Positions 15,676 to 23,742 of a stretch of 36,288 nucleotides of DNA are shown here, one piece after another. A model generated the notes under the pieces. It saw only the letters and a program-made list of their open reading frames with translations, ran no database searches and had not been told where the DNA came from. The stretch comes from Verrucomicrobiota bacterium (GTDB lineage Bacteria > Verrucomicrobiota > Verrucomicrobiia > Opitutales > Opitutaceae), in contig JAUVVA010000029.1 of assembly GCA_030604905.1 (NCBI GenBank), positions 1 through 36,288 on the forward strand, written 5' to 3'. A program made the translations under genes and the position numbers. Position 1 is the stretch's first letter, and every line of letters starts with the position of its first letter.

Positions 15676-16440
15676 ATGAATTTGTCACGCTCGTTTCGCC
15701 TCGCGCTGGTCGGTCTTGTCGGCTGTTGGGCCGGCTCGCTTTCGCACTCCGCCTCGATCACAGCCCTGGGCGTCCAGGCGATCGGCGCCGACTATGAGGC
15801 ACGCGGTATCGCTTGGATGGATCGTTTGGTGCCAAAGGAGCACGACGTGGACCGGAACAGCGCGTTCGGCTCGGCGGGCTATTGGCTGGCGAAGATCACC
15901 ATGGACCCGAAGGAGTCCTACACGGGCGGCCTGGACCTCTCCTCCATGTTGGCCTCGCCTCCGAGCTGGCTGATTGTGGCCCCGACCGACCCGCGCACCA
16001 ACGGAGCGATGAACTATGGTTATCGGCGCTTTCAGGATCCGCGGGATCCCGGCGAGAAGGTGAATGTTGGCTACATGGGCCGGCTTTTCAGCGGACTCTT
16101 GGTCAAGGGCGAGTATGCGACCCTTTATGACTTTACCGTCGGCGACACCGCGCCGGCCGACTTCGCGATCACGATCGCGGTGCATGACGAGGCTCCGTTC
16201 CTGATGCCTTCGGGGCTGGTGCTGGAGCAGGTGATGGGGCCGGGCAAGGGAGCGGAGGCCGAGCTGGCCAAGTTGCCCGCGGTGTCCTCGCAGGAGGCGC
16301 TGTTTGTGACCTTCAGGATCAGCGGGGCGCGGAGTGGCGACGTGTTTCGCTTGAGCGGGAAGGCCTCGTCCGATCGCGGGATGGCGATCAACGCGATCTT
16401 TGTCGACGTGGTCGGCGGGTCGGCCGCGGGCCGACGCTGA
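15676..16440 (+). CDS. Secreted protein with a domain shared with the PEP-CTERM and GH74-like proteins
   Basis: This 254-aa protein starts with a signal peptide (MNLSRSFRLALVGLVGCWAGSLSHSA, cleavage near residue 26). The mature part corresponds almost end to end to the PEP-CTERM protein at 19448-20311: FGSAGYWLAKIT, a PPSWLIVAP block, NYGYRRFQDPRDPGEKVNVGYMGRLFSGLL, YDFTVGDTAPADFAITIAV, FRISGARSGDVFRLSG and a final AINAIFVDV. It lacks the PEP-CTERM tail and ends in a short GGSAAGRR, so it is probably released rather than anchored. The domain also forms the C-terminus of the GH74-like protein, which hints at a carbohydrate-binding or surface role; no family name is known to me. An operator-like palindrome with TTGAC lies 50 bases upstream. 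The sequence after the stop holds a MITE-like element. Confidence 0.8.
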   Translation: MNLSRSFRLALVGLVGCWAGSLSHSASITALGVQAIGADYEARGIAWMDRLVPKEHDVDRNSAFGSAGYWLAKITMDPKESYTGGLDLSSMLASPPSWLIVAPTDPRTNGAMNYGYRRFQDPRDPGEKVNVGYMGRLFSGLLVKGEYATLYDFTVGDTAPADFAITIAVHDEAPFLMPSGLVLEQVMGPGKGAEAELAKLPAVSSQEALFVTFRISGARSGDVFRLSGKASSDRGMAINAIFVDVVGGSAAGRR

Positions 16441-16534
16441 GGTGCTGGGTGGCGGGCCGCGATCCCCCCGGCGGGGCGCGAGGCGACTTTGGGCCACGGC
16501 CGGGGACGCCCATGCTTCCCGGGCCGGCGCAGGT

Positions 16535-16706
16535 CTAGTGTCCTGTCGCCGAAGTGACTTGATTAAATGCGGTCGGAGAATGGCCGCAAAAAGGCGCAAG
16601 AGGCGCAAAAAGAGCAGAGTTGCCGGAGCTTTGGATTGATTTTGCGACTTCTGCGCCTCGTTGCGGCCGATTAATTCTTAAAGAGACTTCGATGACAGGA
16701 CACTAG
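16535..16706. mobile_element. MITE-like foldback element, 172 bp
   Basis: The ends are 21-base inverted repeats with two mismatches (16535-16555 and 16686-16706), each beginning CTAGTGTCCTGTC from outside. The interior is also largely self-complementary: GGCCGCAAAAAGGCGCAAGA on one side and a similar GGCCGCAACGAGGCGCAGA on the other, read inverted. It encodes nothing. CTAG at both edges may be target duplication or part of the ends. The right end overlaps the end of the LacI gene and supplies its stop codon. Confidence 0.75.
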
Positions 16707-17764
16707 GAGGGGTTGGTATGCGAAGCGGCTCGCCGGCGGACGGTGCGTCGGGCGACCGACTCGCCCGGCCCGAGTGAACTTTCGCGCACGACCAGTGTGC
16801 CCAGCATCTCGACCGAGGGCTCTTCGCTGCCGCGGCCGCCGGAGATGAGGCGGCGCAGCATGGCGTGGGCTTCGACCGCGAGGTCGTAGCGGGGCATGTG
16901 AATGGTGGTGAGTGGCACCGGGGAGAGCTCGGCGAAGGTGTCGTCGTTGAAGCCCGCCACCGCAAAGTCGCGCGGCGCGCGCAGGCGGGTGGGGTAGAGC
17001 ACGCGCAGCAAATGCGTGGCACGCGCATCGTGCATCGCGATCAGCGCCGGGCGATCGGCGCCGGCGACCCAGCGGGCGAACGATTCGCGATCGGCCTCGG
17101 CGGGTTCGTCGAGGGTTTCGGGAATCAGTCCGGCGGCGCGCATCGCTTCGCGGTAGCCTGCCACGCGGTCGTGCGTCGAGTAGTGGGCGGTGCTGGCCAT
17201 CTCGATGACAAAGACGATGCGGCGATGCCCTTGCGCGATCAGATGCTCGGTGAGGATGCGTCCGGCGTGGAGATCGTTGATGCGAACGGAGTTGATCGGG
17301 CGTTTTTCGTTGAGGAAAACGGCGGGCAGGCGCGAGCGCTGAAACTCCGCCATCCACGCGGGGCTGAGGCCGTCGCTCGAGGTGAGAATGATGCCGTCCA
17401 TGGCGGCCTCCCGAAACATCGCCTCGACCCGCTCGACGGAGGAGTCGGGAGGAGCGATCAGCAACTGCACGCGTTCGCCCACCTTGCCGGCGGCGTCGCA
17501 GACCCCGTGGAGGGTGGGGGCCACGATGTATTCCTCCGGGCGGCGGGCGGCGATGAAGAGCCCGACGTTGCCGAAGCGGCCGGTGCGGGCGGCGCGCGCG
17601 CCGGCGTTGGGCCGGTAGTTCAGCCGCTCCGCCGCGTTCTGCACCCGCAACTTGGTCTCCTCGGACACCCGCACATGGCGCGAATCGCCTCGCAGGACGG
17701 CGCTTACGGTCGCGGGCGACACTTCGGCCAGAAGGGCTACATCGTGGAGGGTGACGGCTTTCAT
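16703..17764 (-). CDS. LacI-family transcriptional regulator
   Basis: This full-length LacI/GalR-type repressor of 353 aa starts at the ATG of MKAVTLHDVALLAEVS; an ATG 11 codons upstream is possible but adds no conserved sequence. The helix-turn-helix and hinge are LHDVALLAEVSPATVSAVLRG through RVQNAAERLNYRPN. The ligand domain follows with GLFIAARRPEEYI, MDGIILTSSDG, HDRVAGYREAMRAAGL, DRPALIAMHDARA, DFAVAGFNDDTFAELSPVPLTTIHMP and a final LGTLVVRESS. The last residues, SHTNPS, and the stop come from the edge of a MITE-like insertion. It is divergent from the prepilin-like gene at 17890 with an operator-like palindrome between them, so it probably controls itself, that gene and the other genes with this palindrome; this is inference. 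The inducer is unknown, likely a sugar. Confidence 0.92.
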   Translation of the reverse strand: MKAVTLHDVALLAEVSPATVSAVLRGDSRHVRVSEETKLRVQNAAERLNYRPNAGARAARTGRFGNVGLFIAARRPEEYIVAPTLHGVCDAAGKVGERVQLLIAPPDSSVERVEAMFREAAMDGIILTSSDGLSPAWMAEFQRSRLPAVFLNEKRPINSVRINDLHAGRILTEHLIAQGHRRIVFVIEMASTAHYSTHDRVAGYREAMRAAGLIPETLDEPAEADRESFARWVAGADRPALIAMHDARATHLLRVLYPTRLRAPRDFAVAGFNDDTFAELSPVPLTTIHMPRYDLAVEAHAMLRRLISGGRGSEEPSVEMLGTLVVRESSLGPGESVARRTVRRRAASHTNPS

Positions 17765-17871
17765 GGAGCTGGGGGTGGATTCAATCGCGGGATTCAACTT
17801 GGAATCAAGTCATCCGCCTCCATCTTGGAATTTCTCCTCGGTCACTTCTTCGGGATTGACAGAGGCCCCCC

Positions 17872-17891
17872 TAGATGTAGCGTTGCATCAT
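17872..17891. promoter_or_regulatory. LacI-type operator-like palindrome, site 2
   Basis: The core GATGTAGCGTTGCATC (17874-17889) is palindromic with two mismatched pairs and resembles sites 1 and 3. It lies in the lacI/prepilin divergent region and touches the ATG of the prepilin-like gene at 17890. TTGACA at 17856-17861 may be that gene's -35 or belong to an upstream start. Confidence 0.5.
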
Positions 17892-18633
17892 GAGAAACCC
17901 CCGCCCCCTTTCGTTCCTTGGTCTTGGTCGCGGTTTTACCTTGATCGAGCTTTTGACGGTCATCGCCATCATCGGCATCCTGGCGGCGATCATCCTGCCG
18001 GTTGTCTCGAAGGTGCGTCAGACGGCCAAGGAGGCGGCCGGCTTGAGCAATCTGCGTCAGCTCGGCCAAGGGGTGCTCATCTATGCGCAGGACAACCGAA
18101 ACCAGTTGCCCATGGCCTTTGCCCCCTTGCCCGGTGGCGGTGGCAATGTGGTTTGGTCGACGGAGATCGATCGTTTCCTCGCCAGCCGCAACAGCGTGAA
18201 CTGGGCGCCCACCCTCTCGCGCGATCCGTCGGCGTCCCTCGCGATCGACGGCGGGCAGGGGCACTTCTCCGCCAACGCGAACGTGATGTATGACTTCACC
18301 TGGCAGCCCGCGACACCGCGGCGCCTCACGGAGTTTTCGCGCCCCAGCGAGACCCTGATGGCGTTTGATGGCAGCCAGGATCCGGTCACCGGTGCCGCGC
18401 GCGCGAACGGCAATGCGCTCCCCTACGGAGCGCAGGGACGGCGATATGCATGGGGTGATGTCTCGCAGCCGCTGAACGATTCGGATTTCGCCACGGTCGA
18501 CGACGCCGCGAGCGTGGGGCGTATCCGCCTCCGGGCCAAGAGTGGGACCGCGGCGAAATGCGTGTTCTTGGACGGGCACACGGCCGTGATGAGCAAGAGC
18601 TCCTTTCAGCGCCGGCACCTGGTGAACGATTGA
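17890..18633 (+). CDS. Prepilin-like protein with N-terminal methylation motif
   Basis: This 247-aa protein has a classic type IV prepilin/pseudopilin N-terminus. A short basic leader ends in Gly15, then [24 protein letters not shown] supplies Glu at +5 and the hydrophobic helix. The remainder contains [23 protein letters not shown], a variable region, [12 protein letters not shown] and the C-terminal [11 protein letters not shown]. This is the layout of the DUF1559-like pseudopilins abundant in Planctomycetota and Verrucomicrobiota. It needs a prepilin peptidase and a type II secretion-like machine encoded elsewhere. Genes of this kind often stand alone beside carbohydrate-use loci; a role in secreting or displaying the nearby enzymes is inference. 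An operator-like palindrome overlaps the start codon, pointing to repression by the divergent LacI. Confidence 0.9.
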   Translation: MRNPRPLSFLGLGRGFTLIELLTVIAIIGILAAIILPVVSKVRQTAKEAAGLSNLRQLGQGVLIYAQDNRNQLPMAFAPLPGGGGNVVWSTEIDRFLASRNSVNWAPTLSRDPSASLAIDGGQGHFSANANVMYDFTWQPATPRRLTEFSRPSETLMAFDGSQDPVTGAARANGNALPYGAQGRRYAWGDVSQPLNDSDFATVDDAASVGRIRLRAKSGTAAKCVFLDGHTAVMSKSSFQRRHLVND

Positions 18634-19000
18634 GCGGAAGGGTGGTGGGGGCGCTAGGGAGCTCGGGATTCTTCGCGCGGGGCCGGCTCGTGGCCACGGC
18701 GGAAGGCGCTCCGGGCGAGGCGGGTTCGCGTCCGAGGTTTTTCTCCGCCGGCCGGAGCGTTTCGGTTTGAAGCTCCGGCCGGGGACTGGGTTTGCCGCCT
18801 GGGTTTCGGACTCAAGGGCGCCATGCCCGTGTCACCTCGGCTCCGGTGACAGAAGACTGAGCTGCAAACGGGGCGGCTCGGGCGGCGTGCGTGCGGGCAG
18901 GGCCGTTTTCAAGCGTGTCGAACGAAGTTCTGGTCGGCTTGGAGTGGCACGGGCGAGACATCCGATCCTGTCGCTTTAGCTCCTTGTGCCGGTTGGAGCC

Positions 19001-19119
19001 GGTCCGAGCAGCGCCCGCGTCTCGCGGGCTGGTTTCGGCGTCTCGCCGAGACCCCGGAGGACGACGATGGGCGAGACGCCCGGCGCAGCACCCGGGACGG
19101 GGGCTGCTCCCCGGACCTT
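19001..19119. repeat. Dispersed structured repeat, copy A
   Basis: About 118 bases resemble 26838-26955. Shared blocks include GCGCCCGCGTCTCGCGGGCTG, here split by small differences, GCGCAGCACCCGGGACGGG and GCTCCCCGGACC. The ends pair with each other (GAGCAGC with GCTGCTC), so the unit can fold as one long hairpin. Both copies lie downstream of rightward genes. Confidence 0.7.
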
Positions 19120-19152
19120 GGTAAGCACGGCTGCGGCTAAATCACCACGATT

Positions 19153-19194
19153 GGGCGTCCCGCCCCTTGTTCCGAATCCATGGGCGGGACGCCC
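19153..19194. repeat. Perfect 13-base inverted repeat
   Basis: GGGCGTCCCGCCC and its exact complement GGGCGGGACGCCC are separated by 16 bases. There is no T-run on either side. It may be a REP-like element or a bidirectional terminator. Confidence 0.75.
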
Positions 19195-19390
19195 GAGCCA
19201 CCATAAAGCCCGGCAATCCGGCTCCTAGGCTCCACGTGAAGAGCTCTGGCGCCGCTTTTTCCCGGTCCTGAAGCTTCACGATCTCGCTCTGACTCCTTTG
19301 ATTGATCGATTCCACGGATTGACCCAAACGCGTGTTCCATTGGAGCAAATTTCATAGGTAAAACTGGCCAAGATGGCGAGAAAAAGGATT

Positions 19391-19410
19391 AAGATGTAAT
19401 GTTACATCTT
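19391..19410. promoter_or_regulatory. LacI-type operator-like palindrome, site 3 (perfect)
   Basis: AAGATGTAATGTTACATCTT is a perfect palindrome apart from its two central bases, 38 bases before the PEP-CTERM start codon. TTGAC overlaps its right edge at 19408-19412, as at site 1. This is the best copy of the motif and probably the strongest binding site. Confidence 0.72.
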
Positions 19411-19447
19411 GACGCGCTGCGGTTGGTCTGTCTGGCTCTGCTTGCGT

Positions 19448-20311
19448 ATGAAAAAATCACCCCGAGTTGCTTTCTGTTCGCCTCGTCCGGCCCTTGTTGC
19501 GGCCGCTCTTGCCCTCCTGTCGTCCATCTCCGCTTCCGCCGCGACGATTGTCGCCCAGCTTACCCAGTCGATCGGCACCGCGAGTGACGCGACCGGAATC
19601 GGCTGGCGCAACGCCTCGATCAACAAGGGTAGCGCCGATATCGACGGGGATAACATCTTTGGCACCCAGGCCTACTACTTGGCCAAGACCACCTGGGGCG
19701 CCGGCAACACCGAGAACTTCGCCACCTCGAATTTCAACAAGGACCACATGACGTTCTTGGATGTCTCCTGGCTCACGGTCTCCGCCGCCGCGCCTACGAC
19801 CAACTATCAGGCGAATTTCAGCACTGGTTTCAAAGCTTACCAAAATCCCACCGAGCCCGCCGGAAAGATGAGCGTGGGTGTAATGGGACGCTACTACAGC
19901 GGCGGCTTGGTCGCCGATCAGTTCGGCAGTCTCTACAATTTCACGTTCGGAGCCGGAGTGCCCGATACGATCGCGATCACCATCGCCGTCTCAGGCGATT
20001 TTGCGCAGGCGAGCGCGACCGGGTTGCAGCTGGTGCAGACCGCGGGCACGGGGTCCGGAAATTCGGCTTCTTTCGCGAGCCTGGCCACCCTGACGAACGT
20101 TCAGCACGCGGCTTTCTCCACCTTTATTCTGACCGGCGTGCAGCCGGGCGACGTATTCCGCTTGGACGGACGCTCGAGCACCACCAACGGCGTGCTGATC
20201 AACGGCATCATGATTGATTCTCTCATCACCGTGCCGGAGCCTTCCGCCTTTGCCGCTCTCGCCGGTTTGGGCGCGCTCGGCTTTAGCGTGATGCGCCGTC
20301 GCCGTCGCTGA
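19448..20311 (+). CDS. PEP-CTERM protein with the shared secreted domain
   Basis: This 287-aa protein has an N-terminal signal peptide (MKKSPRVAFC to about SISASA) and a C-terminal PEP-CTERM sorting signal: VPEPSAFAALAGLGALGFSV followed by MRRRRR. Such proteins are handled by exosortase/archaeosortase-type enzymes and placed in the envelope or exopolysaccharide; the sortase is not in this window. Between them lies the domain shared with the protein at 15676 and the end of the GH74-like protein: GIGWRNASINKG, DGDNIFGTQAYYLAKTTW, VSWLTVSAAAP, GFKAYQNPTEPAGKMSVGVMGRYYSGGL, YNFTFGAGVPDTIAITIAV and LTGVQPGDVFRLDG. The start at 19448 puts MKK before the hydrophobic core. A perfect operator-like palindrome precedes it and a strong hairpin at 20352 follows. 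Confidence 0.9.
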   Translation: MKKSPRVAFCSPRPALVAAALALLSSISASAATIVAQLTQSIGTASDATGIGWRNASINKGSADIDGDNIFGTQAYYLAKTTWGAGNTENFATSNFNKDHMTFLDVSWLTVSAAAPTTNYQANFSTGFKAYQNPTEPAGKMSVGVMGRYYSGGLVADQFGSLYNFTFGAGVPDTIAITIAVSGDFAQASATGLQLVQTAGTGSGNSASFASLATLTNVQHAAFSTFILTGVQPGDVFRLDGRSSTTNGVLINGIMIDSLITVPEPSAFAALAGLGALGFSVMRRRRR

Positions 20312-20351
20312 TCCTTCGCGGCACGCACCTCGACGGGCGAGCTTAACGTCC

Positions 20352-20378
20352 TCGACGCGCCGGCCGCCGGCGCGTCGA
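20352..20378 (+). terminator. Strong hairpin after the PEP-CTERM gene
   Basis: There is a 13-base perfect inverted repeat, TCGACGCGCCGGC and its complement around a single C, so some central pairs must open to form the loop. No T-run follows, so it is a terminator only by position, 40 bases after the stop. Confidence 0.5.
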
Positions 20379-20491
20379 TCATGGCTCGGGCGCCAAGCCC
20401 ACGAGCCCCTACCTCGTATTCTCCGCGGATATTCGCGCTCCTCGCGCGTGTCGTCTCCAGTCACCTTTTCAATCACGTTCCCTTCGAAAAA

Positions 20492-23400
20492 ATGCGACCC
20501 CTTCTCCTCTCGTCCCGACTTTGGCTCGCCGGCGCCATCCTGGGCGTCTCTTTGCTCGCGGGCGGCGCCGCGCCGGTCTTCGCGCAGAGCCCGGTCGCGT
20601 CCGATTCCGGTGGCATCGGTGTGCTTGGGGTCAAGGGGCTGGCACTCCAGCCCACGGGGGAATTTCGTTTCGGCGGCTTGAGCGGCTTCGTGTTTCACCA
20701 AGGCGGCGGCCGCTTTACCTCGCAGAACTCCCTGCTGCCGGCGGGCGGCCCGGAGATTTCGGGGCCGGAGTGGCGGTCAAAGGGGCGACTTCCCACCGAG
20801 GGCGCTGGCTTCGATCTTGAGCAGATCGTGGCGGCGGTGGATCGCAGCGGCTTCCACTACCAACTCGAGCTCCGCGCGGCGCAGCCGGTCGCCACCGATC
20901 AAGTGTTCATCGCGTTGCGGCTCCCCGCCGAAGCCTTCGTCGGCAAGAGCATCGCCTACAACGGCAGGCCGGAAAGCGCCTTGCCCGCTCAACCCGGCGA
21001 GCCGGTTTTCGCTTGGAAGGCCCGCATCGCGCGGATCGAAATCCCTCTCCCCGGCGGCGAGACGCTCGAGCTGGCGGGCTCCCTCACGACCGCGATCTCC
21101 GACGACCGCAAGTGGGGTCAACCCCACTTCACCCTTCGCATCTTCGCCGAGCGCAGCGAATATCCCGAGAAGGGCCGGCTCGCCTCGGCCAATTGGTCCT
21201 TCACCGCCAGGCTGCGCCCGGTCGGCGCCCCAAGCGCGCCAGCCACCGCGAGCAACGCGCTGCGCGCGACCCCCGACGGCGGCTTCCTGCTTCCGCTCGT
21301 CGCCTCCGCCTACGAGCTGCCCAAATGGAATACTTGGGCCAGCACCGACGAGTCCGACGGCTCGCTGCGCCTGATCACGCGGCACCGCGACTGGCACCAG
21401 ATGATCAGCTACGCGATGAAGCTGGAAGGCCCCGCCGAACGGCTTGTGTTCACCGGGCGGATGAAGACCGACAAGGTCGGCGGAGGCGCGGAGTATGTCG
21501 AAGCCGCGCGCGCGCAGATCGCCTTCTTCGACGAGTCCGGGGAGCAAGTTGGCGGCTGGCCGGCCGGAACGGTGAGGAACGGCACCACGCCCTGGTCGAA
21601 TTTCCGTCAGGACCACAAGGTGCCCGCGGGCGCCCGCTACGTGACCGTGATGATCGGCCTCTACGTCTCCACCGGCCAGGCCAACTACGACGACCTCAAG
21701 GTCCGCGCCACCGACGCCGCGGGCGCGCCCGTCGGTCTGATCCGCGCGCCCAACGAGGAGCGCACCGACACCAGCGGTTGGTGGACCTTCGAGCCCGGCC
21801 CGCGCGACACCTCGCGGCCGCTCGTGCTCGATTTCTCCCGCTACCTGCCGGCGCCGGCCGGAAAGTTCGGCTTTGTCCAGGCGCGCGACGGCCACTTCCA
21901 GTTCGAGCGGGGCGGCCGCGTGCGGTTCTGGGGCACGGGCGCCACCAACGATTTTCCCGCCTCTCGCGAAGAAGCGGAGCGTTACGCCGACTCCCTCGCG
22001 GCCAAGGGAATGAATCTGGCGCGCTTCCACGGAATCGACAGCCACGACAAGGGTCGGAACGTCTTCGTGGAGACCGACGGCACCACGCAAACGCTCGATC
22101 CCGCCAAGCTCGACCGCTTCGGCTACTACCTCGCGAAGCTCAAGGAGCGCGGCATCTACGCGAACATCAATCTCGCCGCCTACCGTCGCTTTACCGCGCA
22201 GGACGGCGTGAAGGACGCCGACAAGCTCACCACCGGCGGCGGCGCCGCGATGTTTTTCGACCGACGCTTGATCGAGCTGCAAAAGGACCACGCGACGAAG
22301 CTGATGACCTGGGTAAACCCCCACACCGGCCTCGCCCTCAAGGACGACCCGGTCATCGCGATGATCGAGCTCAAGAACGAGATCAGCCTCTTCATCCTCG
22401 ATTTCATGGGCGGCATTCCGCAGTCCTACATCGACGACCTCGACGGGCTGTTCACCGCTTGGTGCGAGCGGGCACGAGTCGCCCGTCCCGCGGATTCGGT
22501 TCGAAACTTGCTTCGCGACCGAGATCTGCAGGCCACGCGTTTCGCGGAGGAGATCGTGACCAACTACGCCCGGGAGATGACCGAGCACCTGCGCGCGATC
22601 GGCGTGCGCGTGCCCATCTCTGTTTCGCAGTTTCACGAGACCTACGGCCAGCTCCGCGCGAATGGCAGCGCCGACTACGTTGACCGCCACTACTACTGGG
22701 ATTCGCCGGTCGGCGGCTGGGATCCCACCGCCGCCTTCCACAACCGTTCGCAGGTGAAGGATCGTGCGAAGGGCGGCGCCGTCGCGGCCATCGCTCCCAC
22801 CCGCTGGATCGGCAAGCCCTTCACTCTTTCCGAATGGAACTTCTGCTACCCCAATGAGTGGATCGCGGAAGGCCCCATGCTCATCGCCGCGTTTAGCGGT
22901 TTCCAAGACTGGGACGGGCCTATGGTGTATGCCAGCAAGAGCGCGGAGTGGGCGCCGAAGCACGAAGGCTCTTTCGCGACCGACTCCCATCCCCACGTGA
23001 TGGGCCCGATGCTCACCGCCGCCTTGATGTATCTGCGCGGCGACGTGGCCCCCGGACCCTTGCTCGCCCGCGCTGTCGGACCCGACGAGATCAACAAGAG
23101 CCCCGCTTCGCTCTTCACCGTGGACGAACTTGTCACCCGCCGCATCGCGGTCGGCGCCGACCGCGACGAGCCCGCCGCAGGTCCGCTCGGCATCCGCTGG
23201 ACGCCCGGCCTCTTCGTGGTCGATACGCCCCGCTCGCAGGGCTACGTCGGCGACGCCGGCTCCGGCGTGACGTGCGGTGACCTCGAGTTTCATTCGCGGA
23301 TGCCGTTTGCGCAGGTGCTCGCGACCTCGCTCGACGACGAGCCGCTCGCCAGCACCCAACGCTTCGTCGTATCCCTCGCCGCCCGCTCCGAAAACACCGG

Positions 23401-23638
23401 CCAGGTTTACAAGGCCTTCCGTCGTGGCCTCGTGAAGCTCGGCGAGGGCCCCATCCTGATGGAGCCGGTCAAGGCGCGCCTGACCATCAAGCGAGCCGAG
23501 AAGCCCACCGTGCATGTCGTGGACGCCCACGGCCGTCGCACGGCCGAGACGGTTCCCGTGACGGCGGACGGCCCCGGCCGCTGGACGCTCGACCTCGCGG
23601 ACGTGAGGGCGCTTTGGCTGGAAGTGAGCTACCCCTAG
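20492..23638 (+). CDS. Large secreted clan GH-A glycoside hydrolase, family not assigned
   Basis: This 1048-aa protein has a signal peptide (about residues 1-31, ending PVFAQ). The first half looks like beta-sandwich material: WASTDESDGSLRLITRHRDWHQM, then VPAGARYVTVMIGLYVSTGQANYDDLKV, typical of a carbohydrate-binding jelly roll. The second half is a TIM-barrel of clan GH-A: RFWGTGATNDFPASREEAERY, MNLARFHGIDSH, acid/base Glu630 in MIELKNEIS, and nucleophile Glu781 in FTLSEWNFCYP. A C-terminal beta domain follows. Retaining cleavage of a beta-linked polysaccharide outside the cytoplasm is expected; I cannot name the GH family (GH5-, GH39- or GH42-like are options) or substrate. The start at 20492 gives a proper signal peptide. 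The GH74-like gene follows 104 bases later on the same strand, probably in one transcript. Confidence 0.82.
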   Translation: MRPLLLSSRLWLAGAILGVSLLAGGAAPVFAQSPVASDSGGIGVLGVKGLALQPTGEFRFGGLSGFVFHQGGGRFTSQNSLLPAGGPEISGPEWRSKGRLPTEGAGFDLEQIVAAVDRSGFHYQLELRAAQPVATDQVFIALRLPAEAFVGKSIAYNGRPESALPAQPGEPVFAWKARIARIEIPLPGGETLELAGSLTTAISDDRKWGQPHFTLRIFAERSEYPEKGRLASANWSFTARLRPVGAPSAPATASNALRATPDGGFLLPLVASAYELPKWNTWASTDESDGSLRLITRHRDWHQMISYAMKLEGPAERLVFTGRMKTDKVGGGAEYVEAARAQIAFFDESGEQVGGWPAGTVRNGTTPWSNFRQDHKVPAGARYVTVMIGLYVSTGQANYDDLKVRATDAAGAPVGLIRAPNEERTDTSGWWTFEPGPRDTSRPLVLDFSRYLPAPAGKFGFVQARDGHFQFERGGRVRFWGTGATNDFPASREEAERYADSLAAKGMNLARFHGIDSHDKGRNVFVETDGTTQTLDPAKLDRFGYYLAKLKERGIYANINLAAYRRFTAQDGVKDADKLTTGGGAAMFFDRRLIELQKDHATKLMTWVNPHTGLALKDDPVIAMIELKNEISLFILDFMGGIPQSYIDDLDGLFTAWCERARVARPADSVRNLLRDRDLQATRFAEEIVTNYAREMTEHLRAIGVRVPISVSQFHETYGQLRANGSADYVDRHYYWDSPVGGWDPTAAFHNRSQVKDRAKGGAVAAIAPTRWIGKPFTLSEWNFCYPNEWIAEGPMLIAAFSGFQDWDGPMVYASKSAEWAPKHEGSFATDSHPHVMGPMLTAALMYLRGDVAPGPLLARAVGPDEINKSPASLFTVDELVTRRIAVGADRDEPAAGPLGIRWTPGLFVVDTPRSQGYVGDAGSGVTCGDLEFHSRMPFAQVLATSLDDEPLASTQRFVVSLAARSENTGQVYKAFRRGLVKLGEGPILMEPVKARLTIKRAEKPTVHVVDAHGRRTAETVPVTADGPGRWTLDLADVRALWLEVSYP

Positions 23639-23742
23639 TCGCCACGAAGGCCCGAAGGTCCTGGGGCCTCGTCACTGCTTTCCCCGCCCGGTCTCCACCT
23701 CGCCCTCCGCTGGTCGAGGTGTCGGGCCAACCCCAAAACCCC

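Larger units (their letters stand above)
18634..19390. other. Intergenic region with hairpins and a dispersed repeat, no gene
   Basis: I find no gene in this stretch. It holds a strong hairpin at 18748-18782 (CCGGCCGGAGC with GCTCCGGCCGG), which may end transcription of the prepilin-like gene although no T-run follows. It also holds the dispersed repeat at 19001-19119 and a 13-base perfect inverted repeat at 19153-19194. The operator and promoter of the PEP-CTERM gene follow at 19391. Confidence 0.6.
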
